Source of the DNA: Elusimicrobiota bacterium | Lineage (GTDB): Bacteria; Omnitrophota; Gorgyraeia; Zapsychrales; Fredricksoniimonadaceae | Assembly: GCA_012514595.1 (NCBI GenBank) | Contig: JAAYZZ010000018.1 | Location: forward strand, 1-9,311 | Direction of reading: 5' to 3' | Length of the DNA stretch: 9,311 nucleotides | Shown: piece after piece, positions 1-6,671 of the stretch | Numbering within the stretch: the first letter of the stretch is position 1 | How the letters are laid out: each line of letters opens with the position of its first letter | Position numbers and translations under genes: made by a program | Notes under the pieces: generated by a model | The model's database searches: none | Told to the model about the DNA's origin: nothing | What the model saw: only the letters and a program-made list of their open reading frames with translations

Positions 1-668
<668 letters not shown>

Positions 669-704
669 AACTTGGCTAAAATGAATTGGCTGATGGGTAA
701 TAAG

Positions 705-716
705 TTGTCAAAGAGC
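705..716 (-). promoter_or_regulatory. boxA antitermination signal of the rRNA leader
   Basis: The minus strand reads GCTCTTTGACAA, very close to the bacterial rRNA boxA (E. coli GCTCTTTAACA). It lies about 37 nt before the 16S 5' end, the usual place. In known systems boxA RNA binds NusB-NusE (S10) and keeps RNA polymerase from stopping in untranslated rRNA. A weaker boxA-like stretch, TGTTCTTAACA, occurs upstream at 734-744 inside a small hairpin. Confidence 0.8.
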
Positions 717-730
717 TGGTACGAAAAATC

Positions 731-749
731 TGCTGTTAAGAACAGAGCA
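731..749 (-). other. Small hairpin at the P2 transcript start
   Basis: The minus strand reads TGCTCTGTTCTTAACAGCA. TGCT pairs with AGCA and GTT with AAC, around a 3-nt loop and with a 2-nt bulge. It begins close to the predicted P2 start (near 746) and precedes boxA by about 15 nt. It could be a boxB/boxC-like element of the antitermination leader, or incidental. Only base pairing was seen; no function is shown. Confidence 0.4.
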
Positions 750-752
750 ACA

Positions 753-781
753 AAGATAACAGGAGTCGAAATCTTTGTCAA
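753..781 (-). promoter_or_regulatory. rRNA promoter P2 (sigma70 type)
   Basis: On the minus strand, a perfect -35 TTGACA (781-776) is followed after exactly 17 bp by a -10 TATCTT (758-753; 4 of 6 to TATAAT). Transcription should start near 746, about 78 nt before mature 16S. The DNA just upstream is A-rich (CTGAAAAAAAGTTAAGAAAA), resembling the UP elements that bind the RNA polymerase alpha subunit at rRNA promoters. With P1 it forms the tandem arrangement typical of bacterial rrn operons. Confidence 0.8.
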
Positions 782-816
782 GTTCTTTTCTTAACTTTTT
801 TTCAGGATAAGAACTT
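780..816. repeat. 8-bp inverted repeat flanking the A-rich tract upstream of P2
   Basis: Arms AAGTTCTT (780-787) and AAGAACTT (809-816) are perfect complements separated by 21 bp, and the inner arm overlaps the P2 -35 box by two bases. The spacer is the A-rich, UP-like tract. A second inverted pair, TTCTTAAC (788-795) and GTTAAGAA (735-742), spans P2. The arrangement could be an operator, or a stem in RNA started at P1; chance in AT-rich DNA cannot be excluded. Confidence 0.45.
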
Positions 817-939
817 ACGCGCCCGAAAGAAGGCCTCGAAAGAAACCGGTCAAGAAAAAACGAAGCACCCGCAGAACTCAGAATCAAAAAAGAAGCCAGG
901 AGGAAAAACGCGCAGTAATGTCATCAATGAACTGGAGAG

Positions 940-968
940 AGGATACTCTAAAGAAGGATGCTTGTCAA
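940..968 (-). promoter_or_regulatory. rRNA promoter P1 (sigma70 type)
   Basis: On the minus strand, a perfect -35 TTGACA (968-963) and a -10 TATCCT (945-940; 4 of 6) are separated by exactly 17 bp. The predicted start is near 933, some 265 nt before 16S. The -35 box lies only 19 bp after the stop codon of the PC4-family gene, and no terminator separates them. Confidence 0.75.
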
Positions 969-987
969 TAGCAAATATCCCGACGGG

Positions 988-1221
988 CTAAAGCATCGCA
1001 TTCTCTTTAAGGATCCGCTCGACCTCTTCGAGGGACTTCTTGAGGTCCGCCAGAAGATGAATATTGATGGTCACCCCCTTGGCGGTGGGCACCATTTCAT
1101 TCGCCCCCTGGGTCATGGTCCACGTCCTGATATCGATCAGGTCGTTCCCCTTGAATTCCCTGATCCCGACGCGGACCTCCTGAAACTTGTTTTTGGGAAA
1201 CGTCATTACTGTCTTATCCAT
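988..1221 (-). CDS. PC4/p15-family nucleic-acid-binding protein
   Basis: This 77-residue protein matches the transcriptional coactivator p15 (PC4) domain. A short lead is followed by beta strands around EVRVGIREFKGNDLIDIRTW (residues 14-33), then a GVTINIHLLADLKKSLEEVE segment (49-68) that ends in the typical C-terminal helix. Bacterial PC4-like proteins (YdbC type) are small dimers that bind single-stranded nucleic acid; the target here is unknown. The start is well supported by GGAGGAG about 6 nt before the ATG. The gene sits 36 bp behind the aldolase and probably shares its transcript. Its stop codon (TAG) is almost at the rRNA P1 promoter, so its mRNA may run into the rRNA operon. Family assignment is confident; the cellular role is not. 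Confidence 0.85.
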   Translation of the reverse strand: MDKTVMTFPKNKFQEVRVGIREFKGNDLIDIRTWTMTQGANEMVPTAKGVTINIHLLADLKKSLEEVERILKENAML

Positions 1222-1257
1222 GATCTCTCCTCCGCGGACAGTGTGGTCGGCCTTGAT

Positions 1258-1842
1258 CTATCCCCTCGCTGAAGAGCGAAAGATCCGGCTCACCGCCTCG
1301 ATCTTGACCTGCTCCTCCAGCGTCTGGATCCTCGCAAAACATTCGAACAAGTCTTTACCAACGGATACAACCCCATGCCGACGCAGGGCCACAACAGGAT
1401 TCCTCTCCAGCAATTGGACAACCGCCTGCGTATCTCGGACATTAACCCCATCCTGGTCCGCCGCCCGGACCTCCCCCAGAACATCCGCCCCCTCAAAAGT
1501 CACAGATTTAAAGACATCGTGCTCGAGGAAGAACGCATTGGCATGGACCGTATGCGTATGGATCACGGCCTGGACCCCGGGGAGTCCGGCATAAATGTCC
1601 CGATGGAGAGGGGTCTCGCTCGAAGGTTTTCTCCCGTCGAGAACTCGCCCGTCCTGATGCAAAAGAACAATATCATCCGCCATGAGACGCCCCAGGCATG
1701 TTCCCGTGGCTGTCACAAGAAACGATGTCGAATCGACCCGGAGGCTGATATTCCCATTCCAGCCGCCGACCAGACCCTTGTCCCACAGCAAAAGGCCAAA
1801 AGAAACAATTTCTTCCTTGAGCCTAGCGATATCTTTTATCAT
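1258..1842 (-). CDS. Class II aldolase/adducin-family protein (sugar-phosphate aldolase-like)
   Basis: This 194-residue protein has the class II aldolase fold in the usual order. GGWNGNIS (residues 26-33) and TATGT (44-48) form the phosphate-binding loops. E76 in KPSSETPLH is the catalytic acid/base position. H95 and H97 in HTHTVHA, plus H156 in RRHGVVSVG, are the three metal ligands. All key residues of the L-fuculose-phosphate aldolase model are present, so an active, metal-dependent cytoplasmic enzyme is expected. Relatives include FucA, ribulose-phosphate epimerases and MtnB dehydratase; the substrate cannot be chosen from sequence, and no sugar-catabolic neighbours help. The ATG start fits the family N-terminus, but there is no Shine-Dalgarno sequence before it: the preceding DNA is almost pure A/T and carries a promoter ending a few bases upstream (see 1852-1879). 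It is followed 36 bp later by the PC4-family gene. Confidence 0.88.
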   Translation of the reverse strand: MIKDIARLKEEIVSFGLLLWDKGLVGGWNGNISLRVDSTSFLVTATGTCLGRLMADDIVLLHQDGRVLDGRKPSSETPLHRDIYAGLPGVQAVIHTHTVHANAFFLEHDVFKSVTFEGADVLGEVRAADQDGVNVRDTQAVVQLLERNPVVALRRHGVVSVGKDLFECFARIQTLEEQVKIEAVSRIFRSSARG

Positions 1843-1851
1843 TTTATTTAT

Positions 1852-1879
1852 ATGATAATATTTACTATTTTATTGTCAA
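1852..1879 (-). promoter_or_regulatory. Promoter of the aldolase-PC4 unit, near-leaderless
   Basis: On the minus strand, a perfect -35 TTGACA (1879-1874) is followed after 16 bp by TATCAT (1857-1852; 5 of 6 to TATAAT). A start site about 7 bp downstream would fall near 1845, giving a leader of only 2-5 nt before the ATG at 1842. No ribosome-binding site is visible between -10 and ATG, which is consistent with leaderless translation. The 45-bp AT-rich island contrasts with the GC-rich genes around it. The rest of the 86-bp gap to the MFS gene shows no clear terminator. Confidence 0.75.
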
Positions 1880-1928
1880 GGCACGAAATCTGAAGGCAGG
1901 GAGCGCAACAGAATGCAAAGAGAAGAGA

Positions 1929-3188
1929 TCAAGCCTCCGGCAGAAGCCCCCTCTCGACATAAACAGGCCGGATGATCTTGCGGATACGCTTCAACTGGGT
2001 TCGATAAAGAAACGCCGCCACGATACTGATCCCCCCTGACACAAGAAGCGTTCCGCGGGGCCCCAGGACCTCCCCGCCGACCCCTGCCATCAAGGATCCC
2101 AAAGGAACGACCCCCAGAAAACAGACACCATACAGGCTCATGAGACGCCCCCGCTTGTCGTCATCAACAACGGTCTGCAGGACCATATTGGTTGATCCGA
2201 CCGCCAGGATCATGCTAACACCAAAGAGGAAGGCGGCGCTCGAGGTCATCCATCCTCCGGGAAGGACACTAAAAATCATCAGGACCGCGCCCAAACCGGC
2301 CGCGGCCACGGAAATGACGCGCCCCAGCCCAACGACAGACTCCCGTCCCACGAGATAAAGGGCTCCGGCCATGGCCCCGAGCCCGGCCGCAGAATTCAAA
2401 TACCCCATGAGCCGGGCCCCTCCTCCGACAAAAAGGTCCCGGGCAAAGACCGGCAGAAGCGTCTGAAAGACCCCGACCACCATGCTCACCACCATTAAGA
2501 GAAGAAGGAGCGCCCGGATGGGCAAGAAACCCCAGGCATAAGAGAATCCCGTTAGAAATCCACCCTTCATCTCTTTTGAGGAACGCGACACCCGCGACAG
2601 CTTGACGCCTGCCAGAAAAAGAAGCACAGGCGCAAAGCTGAAGGCATTCACCAGAAAACAAACCCCCTCCCCCCAGAAGGCGATCACAACTCCGGCGATG
2701 CCCGGGCCCACAAGACGCGCGGCATTGAACATGGACGAGTTGATCGCGACCGCATTCGCCATGTCCGAAGGCTCCCCCACGAGATCCCTCACAAAAGAAT
2801 GCCGCACAGGGGTATCGATCGCGTTGGTGAGTCCAAGTACCAGGCTGAAAAAAAGAAGCCACGCGACGGTCACAAGACCGGTCAACGTGAGCACGGCCAA
2901 AAGAACGGCCTGGCCCATGGCCACAGCCTGGATCCCCAGCATGATCTTCCGGCGCTCGTAGCGGTCAGCCAAGACTCCGCCGAGAGGCGAGAGAAAAAGG
3001 GATGGACTGTAAAGAAGAAATCCCAAAAGTCCCAGATAGAACGCAGAGTCCGTCAGCCGGTACATGAGCCAGCTGGTCGCCACATACTGCATCCACGTCC
3101 CCGAGAGGGACAACAGCTGCATGCCCATGAAGAGACGGAACGGCCGATGACGGAGCGCCCGGAAGGTCTTGAGGAACGTTGAGATCAT
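1929..3188 (-). CDS. MFS transporter, DHA3 type (EntS/MefA-like exporter)
   Basis: This 419-residue protein is strongly hydrophobic throughout, with about 12 predicted membrane spans, the usual length for a major facilitator. The loop 2-3 signature GGVLADRYERRK is at residues 70-81. The N-terminal pattern FRALRHRPFRLFMGMQLLS...GTWMQYVATSWLMYRLT, and DTPVRHSFVRDLV in the first half, are typical of the DHA3 drug/siderophore exporter branch (MFS_3 family). It is expected to be an inner-membrane, proton-driven exporter; the substrate is unknown. Its ATG overlaps the tgt stop codon (ATGA at 3188-3185), so translation is probably coupled to tgt. It ends the VIT-tgt-MFS run. No hairpin terminator was seen behind it. 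Confidence 0.88.
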   Translation of the reverse strand: MISTFLKTFRALRHRPFRLFMGMQLLSLSGTWMQYVATSWLMYRLTDSAFYLGLLGFLLYSPSLFLSPLGGVLADRYERRKIMLGIQAVAMGQAVLLAVLTLTGLVTVAWLLFFSLVLGLTNAIDTPVRHSFVRDLVGEPSDMANAVAINSSMFNAARLVGPGIAGVVIAFWGEGVCFLVNAFSFAPVLLFLAGVKLSRVSRSSKEMKGGFLTGFSYAWGFLPIRALLLLLMVVSMVVGVFQTLLPVFARDLFVGGGARLMGYLNSAAGLGAMAGALYLVGRESVVGLGRVISVAAAGLGAVLMIFSVLPGGWMTSSAAFLFGVSMILAVGSTNMVLQTVVDDDKRGRLMSLYGVCFLGVVPLGSLMAGVGGEVLGPRGTLLVSGGISIVAAFLYRTQLKRIRKIIRPVYVERGLLPEA

Positions 3189-4336
3189 ACCCTCTCCGCC
3201 AAAGGAGATCCGTAGCGCGAAAGGAAATCCTTTTCAAAGGCCGCGTAGTCCCCGGCCTCGATGGCCCGACGGATACGGGCCATGAGACGGACATAGTAGT
3301 GGACATTATGGTAGGCCGCAAGCCGGAGGCCCAGGACCTCCCCGGCGTTGAAAAGATGCCGGATGTAGGCGCGCGAATAGTTGCGGCACGTCGGACAGTC
3401 ACACTCCGAATCCAGCGGAGAAAAATCCTCCTTGTACTGACCGTTACGGATCACGATCTGGCCACGGTCCGTAAAGCAGGTCCCGTAGCGGCCGTATCTC
3501 GTCGGGACAACGGTATCGAACATGTCGATCCCCATCCCCACGGCCTTGACGATCTGGTCGGGCATACCGATCCCCATGAAATAGCGCGGACGGTCCCGGG
3601 GGAGCATCCCAATAACCCAGGAGAGGACCTTGAACATCTCCTCCACCGTCTCTCCGACGGAGACACCCCCGATCGCGTACCCATCCGTATCGAGATCGAT
3701 CAGCTCCCGGGCCGAGCGTTCGCGAAGGTCCTGATAGACCGATCCCTGCACGATCGAAAAAAGATGCTGCCCTCTTTCGCGCATTCCGGTCTTCTCAAAA
3801 TGAGCCTTGGTCCTTTTTGCCCACAGGGCCGTCCGCCGGACCGCCTCTTCCGCCGGAGCCCGCTCGCACGGATACGGCGAGCACTCATCGAGCGGCATGA
3901 CCATATCAGACCCCAGGACCGTCTGGATATCCATCACGCGCTCCGGCGTCAGAAAATGCTTGAGCCCGTCGATATGGGACTGGAACTCGACCCCTTCATC
4001 GGTCAGCTTGCGCCAGTCCGTGAGACTGAAGACCTGATACCCGCCGCTGTCGGTAAGGATAGGCCGGTCCCAGCCCATGAACTTGTGAAGGCCGCCCGCC
4101 CTTTGAATGATATCGCAGCCCGGTCGAAGAAAAAGATGATAGGTATTTGAAAGCTCGATCTCGGCCCCGATCGCCCGCAGGTCCTCCTGCGAGAGGGTCT
4201 TCACGGTCGCCTTTGTCCCCACGGGCATGAAGAAAGGGGCCTGGATGTCCCCATGGGACGTATGCACGACCCCCCGACGGGCCGTCCCTCCCCGATCCTG
4301 CTTCAGCAAGGTGTAAAAATATTTTTGATCAGACAT
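3185..4336 (-). CDS. tgt: Bacterial tRNA-guanine transglycosylase
   Basis: Tgt exchanges G34 of tRNAs for Asp, Asn, His and Tyr for preQ1, the step before QueA in queuosine synthesis. The 383-residue form has every hallmark: D96 in TDSGGYQVFSL (general acid/base), D150 in PLDECSP (base recognition), GGVSVGE (223-229), the nucleophile D274 in DMFDTVVPTR, and the zinc site C312, C314, C317 and H343. The first C of the zinc site to the H is 31 residues, as in the family. I start it at ATG 4336 (MSDQKYFYTLL) rather than the in-frame ATG at 4375, because the extra 13 residues (MASASSSERR...) are not family-like and would overlap the upstream gene by 47 nt. The chosen start overlaps the VIT gene by 8 nt and has AGG about 12 nt upstream. 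The next gene overlaps by ATGA. Confidence 0.97.
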   Translation of the reverse strand: MSDQKYFYTLLKQDRGGTARRGVVHTSHGDIQAPFFMPVGTKATVKTLSQEDLRAIGAEIELSNTYHLFLRPGCDIIQRAGGLHKFMGWDRPILTDSGGYQVFSLTDWRKLTDEGVEFQSHIDGLKHFLTPERVMDIQTVLGSDMVMPLDECSPYPCERAPAEEAVRRTALWAKRTKAHFEKTGMRERGQHLFSIVQGSVYQDLRERSARELIDLDTDGYAIGGVSVGETVEEMFKVLSWVIGMLPRDRPRYFMGIGMPDQIVKAVGMGIDMFDTVVPTRYGRYGTCFTDRGQIVIRNGQYKEDFSPLDSECDCPTCRNYSRAYIRHLFNAGEVLGLRLAAYHNVHYYVRLMARIRRAIEAGDYAAFEKDFLSRYGSPLAERV

Positions 4337-5195
4337 CGATGCCGAACGCCTTTCGGATGAGGAAGCCGACGCCAAAGTTGATCGCCGCGACCGTGAGGCT
4401 CAGTCCTGCCATCTCGGCAAAACGCCTGCGGAACGATACCCCCTTCGCGACCGCGATATAGAACGTCGCGACCAGGATGACGACAAGCGCGTTCACAAGG
4501 GCCATCCCCAGCGCCCCGAAGACATTCGGGAAGACCAGATACGGCCAGATGAGAAAAAGAACGGTCGCAATATACGCGCAGCCGGTATAGATCCCCGACT
4601 TGAGAGGATCCTTCCCTCCCTCTTCCTGCTTCGCCGAAAGGTAGGAAGATGCCGCCATCGAAAGAGAGGCCGCGATCCCCGTGATCGATCCTGCGATGGC
4701 GATGAGACGCATGTCCTGGAGCGCCAGGGTCAAGCCCGCCAGCGCCCCGGTCAATTCGACCAGCGCGTCATTCAGCCCAAGGACGATGGAACCGATATAC
4801 TCGAGCCTCTCCTCATCGATCATATCGATGAGTTCCTTCTCATGCTTCTGCTCGTCGAGAAAAAGCTGCTCGATCCCGGGATGGTCCTTTTTGAGGACAT
4901 CATAGACATCCTGGGCCAGGTCCTCCCCGCGCTCCATAAGACGAAGCCCGAAATTAAGCCCAAGGACGCGACTGATGGCCACATACCACAGGACCCTCAC
5001 ACGATCCGGCGCGACTTCCTCGCCGCTGATCGACTTGAGAAGGGCCGAATGCCCCCTCTCATCCTGAGCGATCCGGGCGAGGATCTTCCGATGGGCACCA
5101 TCTTTCACGCTGGCCGCCAAGGCCTCATAGATGAGCGCCTCGGTCAACTCGTTCCTCTGGGCCCTCAAAACATTCTTTTTCACGACAGGATCCAT
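4329..5195 (-). CDS. Ferritin-like/VIT1 fusion iron transporter (MbfA type)
   Basis: Two domains are fused in 288 residues. Residues 1-125 resemble a rubrerythrin/ferritin-like helical bundle with paired di-iron motifs: E16/E19 with E46-x-x-H49 (DERGH), and E88/E91 with E115-x-x-H118 (DEQKH). Residues 130-288 form a VIT1/CCC1 transporter with the signature SIVLGLNDALVELTGALAG (136-154) and about five membrane spans. The same architecture occurs in MbfA of rhizobia, an inner-membrane iron exporter whose ferritin domain senses or oxidises iron in the cytoplasm. Iron or manganese efflux is the likely role here, by homology only. The start is firm: AAAGGAGGG lies just before the ATG. The gene has its own promoter in the gap after queA (5226-5254). 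No Fur or other metal-regulator box was recognised. Its stop overlaps tgt by 8 nt. Confidence 0.92.
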   Translation of the reverse strand: MDPVVKKNVLRAQRNELTEALIYEALAASVKDGAHRKILARIAQDERGHSALLKSISGEEVAPDRVRVLWYVAISRVLGLNFGLRLMERGEDLAQDVYDVLKKDHPGIEQLFLDEQKHEKELIDMIDEERLEYIGSIVLGLNDALVELTGALAGLTLALQDMRLIAIAGSITGIAASLSMAASSYLSAKQEEGGKDPLKSGIYTGCAYIATVLFLIWPYLVFPNVFGALGMALVNALVVILVATFYIAVAKGVSFRRRFAEMAGLSLTVAAINFGVGFLIRKAFGIDV

Positions 5196-5225
5196 AAGCC
5201 CTCCTTTGCAAAACGGGGCACGGTC

Positions 5226-5254
5226 AGTTTAAAAACAGTTCCGGGTGCTGTCAA
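5226..5254 (-). promoter_or_regulatory. Promoter of the VIT-tgt-MFS unit
   Basis: In the 70-bp gap after queA, the minus strand shows a perfect -35 TTGACA (5254-5249), a 17-bp spacer and a -10 TAAACT (5231-5226; 4 of 6). The start would be near 5219, leaving a leader of about 24 nt that contains the AAAGGAGGG ribosome site. It would allow the iron transporter, tgt and MFS genes to be expressed independently of the division genes. Confidence 0.65.
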
Positions 5255-5265
5255 ACGCCGGGATA

Positions 5266-6270
5266 TCACACGATCAGCATCGCGTCCCCGTAACTGAAGA
5301 ACCGGTAGCGCTCGCGTACCGCCTCGGCATAAGCCCGGCGGACAAGATCCGTTCCCGCAAAGGCCGACACCAGCATGAGGAGTGTCGTGCGAGGAAGATG
5401 GAAATTCGTCAAAAGAACATCGGTCAGAGCGAACGCGGCACCGGGATAAAGAAAAAGCGCGGTGTCCCGCTTTACGCTCTTTGTCCGAGCATACGACTCT
5501 ATCGTCCGGCAACTCGTCGTGCCGACCGCGAGAACCTTCCGTCCCTTCTTCCCCGTCTCCGTGATGGATCGCAACGCGGCAGAAGGGATCTCATAGGTCT
5601 CCGTGTGCATGGGATGCCGCGTCACATCCTCCGTCTCGACGGGCTTAAAGGTGCCATAATTGACATGGAGGGTGACCTCGGAAAATGCGTGACCTTTCCT
5701 CCTCAACCCCTTCAGAAGACCATCAGTAAAATGGAGCCCTGCGGTGGGAGAGGCCACGGACCCGCTTTTTTTCGCATAGACCGTCTGATAATCCTCCCGG
5801 TCCCTCTCCTCGTCGGGACGGCGGATGTAAGGCGGGAGAGGAATATGCCCGAACCGTTCCAGGACTTTCAGGACCCCCGCCTTCTCAAAACGCACGATCC
5901 TCTTCTCCCGGTCGACCAAACAGGCCCTGATCCCCCCGGGGAACTCGAGAGGCTCTCCCTCCCGGATCCGGCGCAAGGGCTTGAGCATGGCCTCAAAATG
6001 CCGGGCATCGATCTTCTTGAGAAGAAGAATCTCGACGGAAGAACCGTTCCGGGACTTGACCCCCAACAGGCGTACCGGAACGACACGACTGTTATTGATC
6101 ACAAAAAGGCACGGGCCCGGAAGATGGTCCGCGATGTTTCGGAAGATATCGTGCCGAATCGTCCCGGCCGAGCGGTCCAAGATCATAAGACGCGCCGCAT
6201 CCCGGGGTTCGGAGGGATGCTGGGCGATCAGCCCGGGAGGAAGATGGTAGTCAAAATCCGAGAGTCTCAT
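5266..6270 (-). CDS. queA: S-adenosylmethionine:tRNA ribosyltransferase-isomerase
   Basis: QueA transfers and rearranges the ribosyl part of SAM onto preQ1 in tRNA to make epoxyqueuosine, acting directly on the product of Tgt. Conserved blocks appear in order across 334 residues: IAQHPS (15-20), NNSRVVPVRL (59-68), GHIPLPPYI (141-149), YQTVYA (161-166), SVASPTAGLHFT (171-182), TLHVNYGTFKPV (200-211), MHTETYEI (221-228), VGTTSCRTIES (249-259) and DVLLTNFHLPRTTLLMLVSAF (about 284-304). Length is near the family norm of about 340-350. I use ATG 6270 (MRLSDFDY), five codons inside the longer frame, because it is the conserved N-terminus and makes an ATGA overlap with the receiver gene, implying translational coupling. 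The SD is weak (CTGGGG). Confidence 0.97.
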   Translation of the reverse strand: MRLSDFDYHLPPGLIAQHPSEPRDAARLMILDRSAGTIRHDIFRNIADHLPGPCLFVINNSRVVPVRLLGVKSRNGSSVEILLLKKIDARHFEAMLKPLRRIREGEPLEFPGGIRACLVDREKRIVRFEKAGVLKVLERFGHIPLPPYIRRPDEERDREDYQTVYAKKSGSVASPTAGLHFTDGLLKGLRRKGHAFSEVTLHVNYGTFKPVETEDVTRHPMHTETYEIPSAALRSITETGKKGRKVLAVGTTSCRTIESYARTKSVKRDTALFLYPGAAFALTDVLLTNFHLPRTTLLMLVSAFAGTDLVRRAYAEAVRERYRFFSYGDAMLIV

Positions 6271-6632
6271 CCCGACCCCAGGCATCCCCGGATCTTGGCC
6301 TCGAGAACCTTGGGATCCACGGGCTTGACCAGATACCCCTTGACCCCCTCGGAAAAAAAGACATCCTGGAGCGTCTCGTTCGCCGTCAGCATGATGACAG
6401 GGATGGCCGCCCCTTGGGGCATGGTCTTGAGCTCGTTCATGAACTCGAAACCCGACATCCCCGGCATCTGGATATCCAGAACGATCAGGTCCGGCCGCTC
6501 GGCGCTCATCGCCTGGATTCCGGAGCGACCGTCATCCGCGCTCACAACATCATACCCCATCTCCTTCAGCGTGAAACGGATCAGCGTCGTGTTCAGCCGG
6601 TCATCGTCGACGATCAGGATCTTGCGGGCCAT
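6267..6632 (-). CDS. Stand-alone response-regulator receiver (CheY-like)
   Basis: The 121 residues are one receiver domain with no output domain. The acidic pocket is D9-D10-D11, the phospho-acceptor is D53 in LIVLDIQMPGMSG, the switch threonine is T83 (MLTAN), and K103 sits in YLVKPVDP. All catalytic residues are intact, so it should accept phosphate from a histidine kinase; no kinase is encoded in the window. It sits 39 bp after ftsA, in the place where ftsZ is found in many bacteria, and shares an ATGA overlap with queA. A GGAGGAG ribosome site precedes the ATG, and no separate promoter is seen, so it probably belongs to the ftsA transcript. A role in division is suggested only by location. 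It may act through a protein partner like CheY or DivK/Spo0F-type relays. Confidence 0.95.
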   Translation of the reverse strand: MARKILIVDDDRLNTTLIRFTLKEMGYDVVSADDGRSGIQAMSAERPDLIVLDIQMPGMSGFEFMNELKTMPQGAAIPVIMLTANETLQDVFFSEGVKGYLVKPVDPKVLEAKIRGCLGSG

Positions 6633-6671
6633 GGCCTCTCCTCCGGGGACTCTTGATTCTCCCCTCGTTCG

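Larger units (their letters stand above)
669..933 (-). other. rRNA operon leader region (transcribed spacer before 16S)
   Basis: This stretch of about 265 bp between the predicted P1 start (near 933) and the 16S 5' end has no credible gene. It contains the second promoter P2, an inverted repeat, a small hairpin and a boxA, each listed separately. The P1-P2 part, read on the minus strand, is rich in pyrimidine runs such as CTTCTTTTTT and CTTCGTTTTTTC and holds a direct repeat of TTCTTTCG. The RNase III processing stem normally formed with the 16S trailer cannot be judged, because the trailer is outside the window. Confidence 0.8.

Noticed and set aside
823..858. A third rRNA promoter starting at TTGACC in the leader
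   Set aside because: No acceptable -10 box lies 16-18 bp downstream.
972..987. The small CCCG-TC-GGG palindrome after the PC4 stop as a terminator
   Set aside because: The stem is only 3 bp and is not followed by a run of T.
1880..1928. A terminator behind the MFS gene
   Set aside because: I found no GC-rich stem followed by a T-run on the minus strand; the gap holds only the aldolase promoter.
3179..4150. A 323-codon plus-strand frame antisense to tgt
   Set aside because: It has no domain or ribosome site and mirrors a gene with all catalytic residues intact.
4337..4375. A longer Tgt beginning at the ATG at 4375
   Set aside because: The added 13 residues are serine-rich and not family-like, and they overlap the VIT coding end; ATG 4336 gives the conserved N-terminus and an 8-nt overlap.
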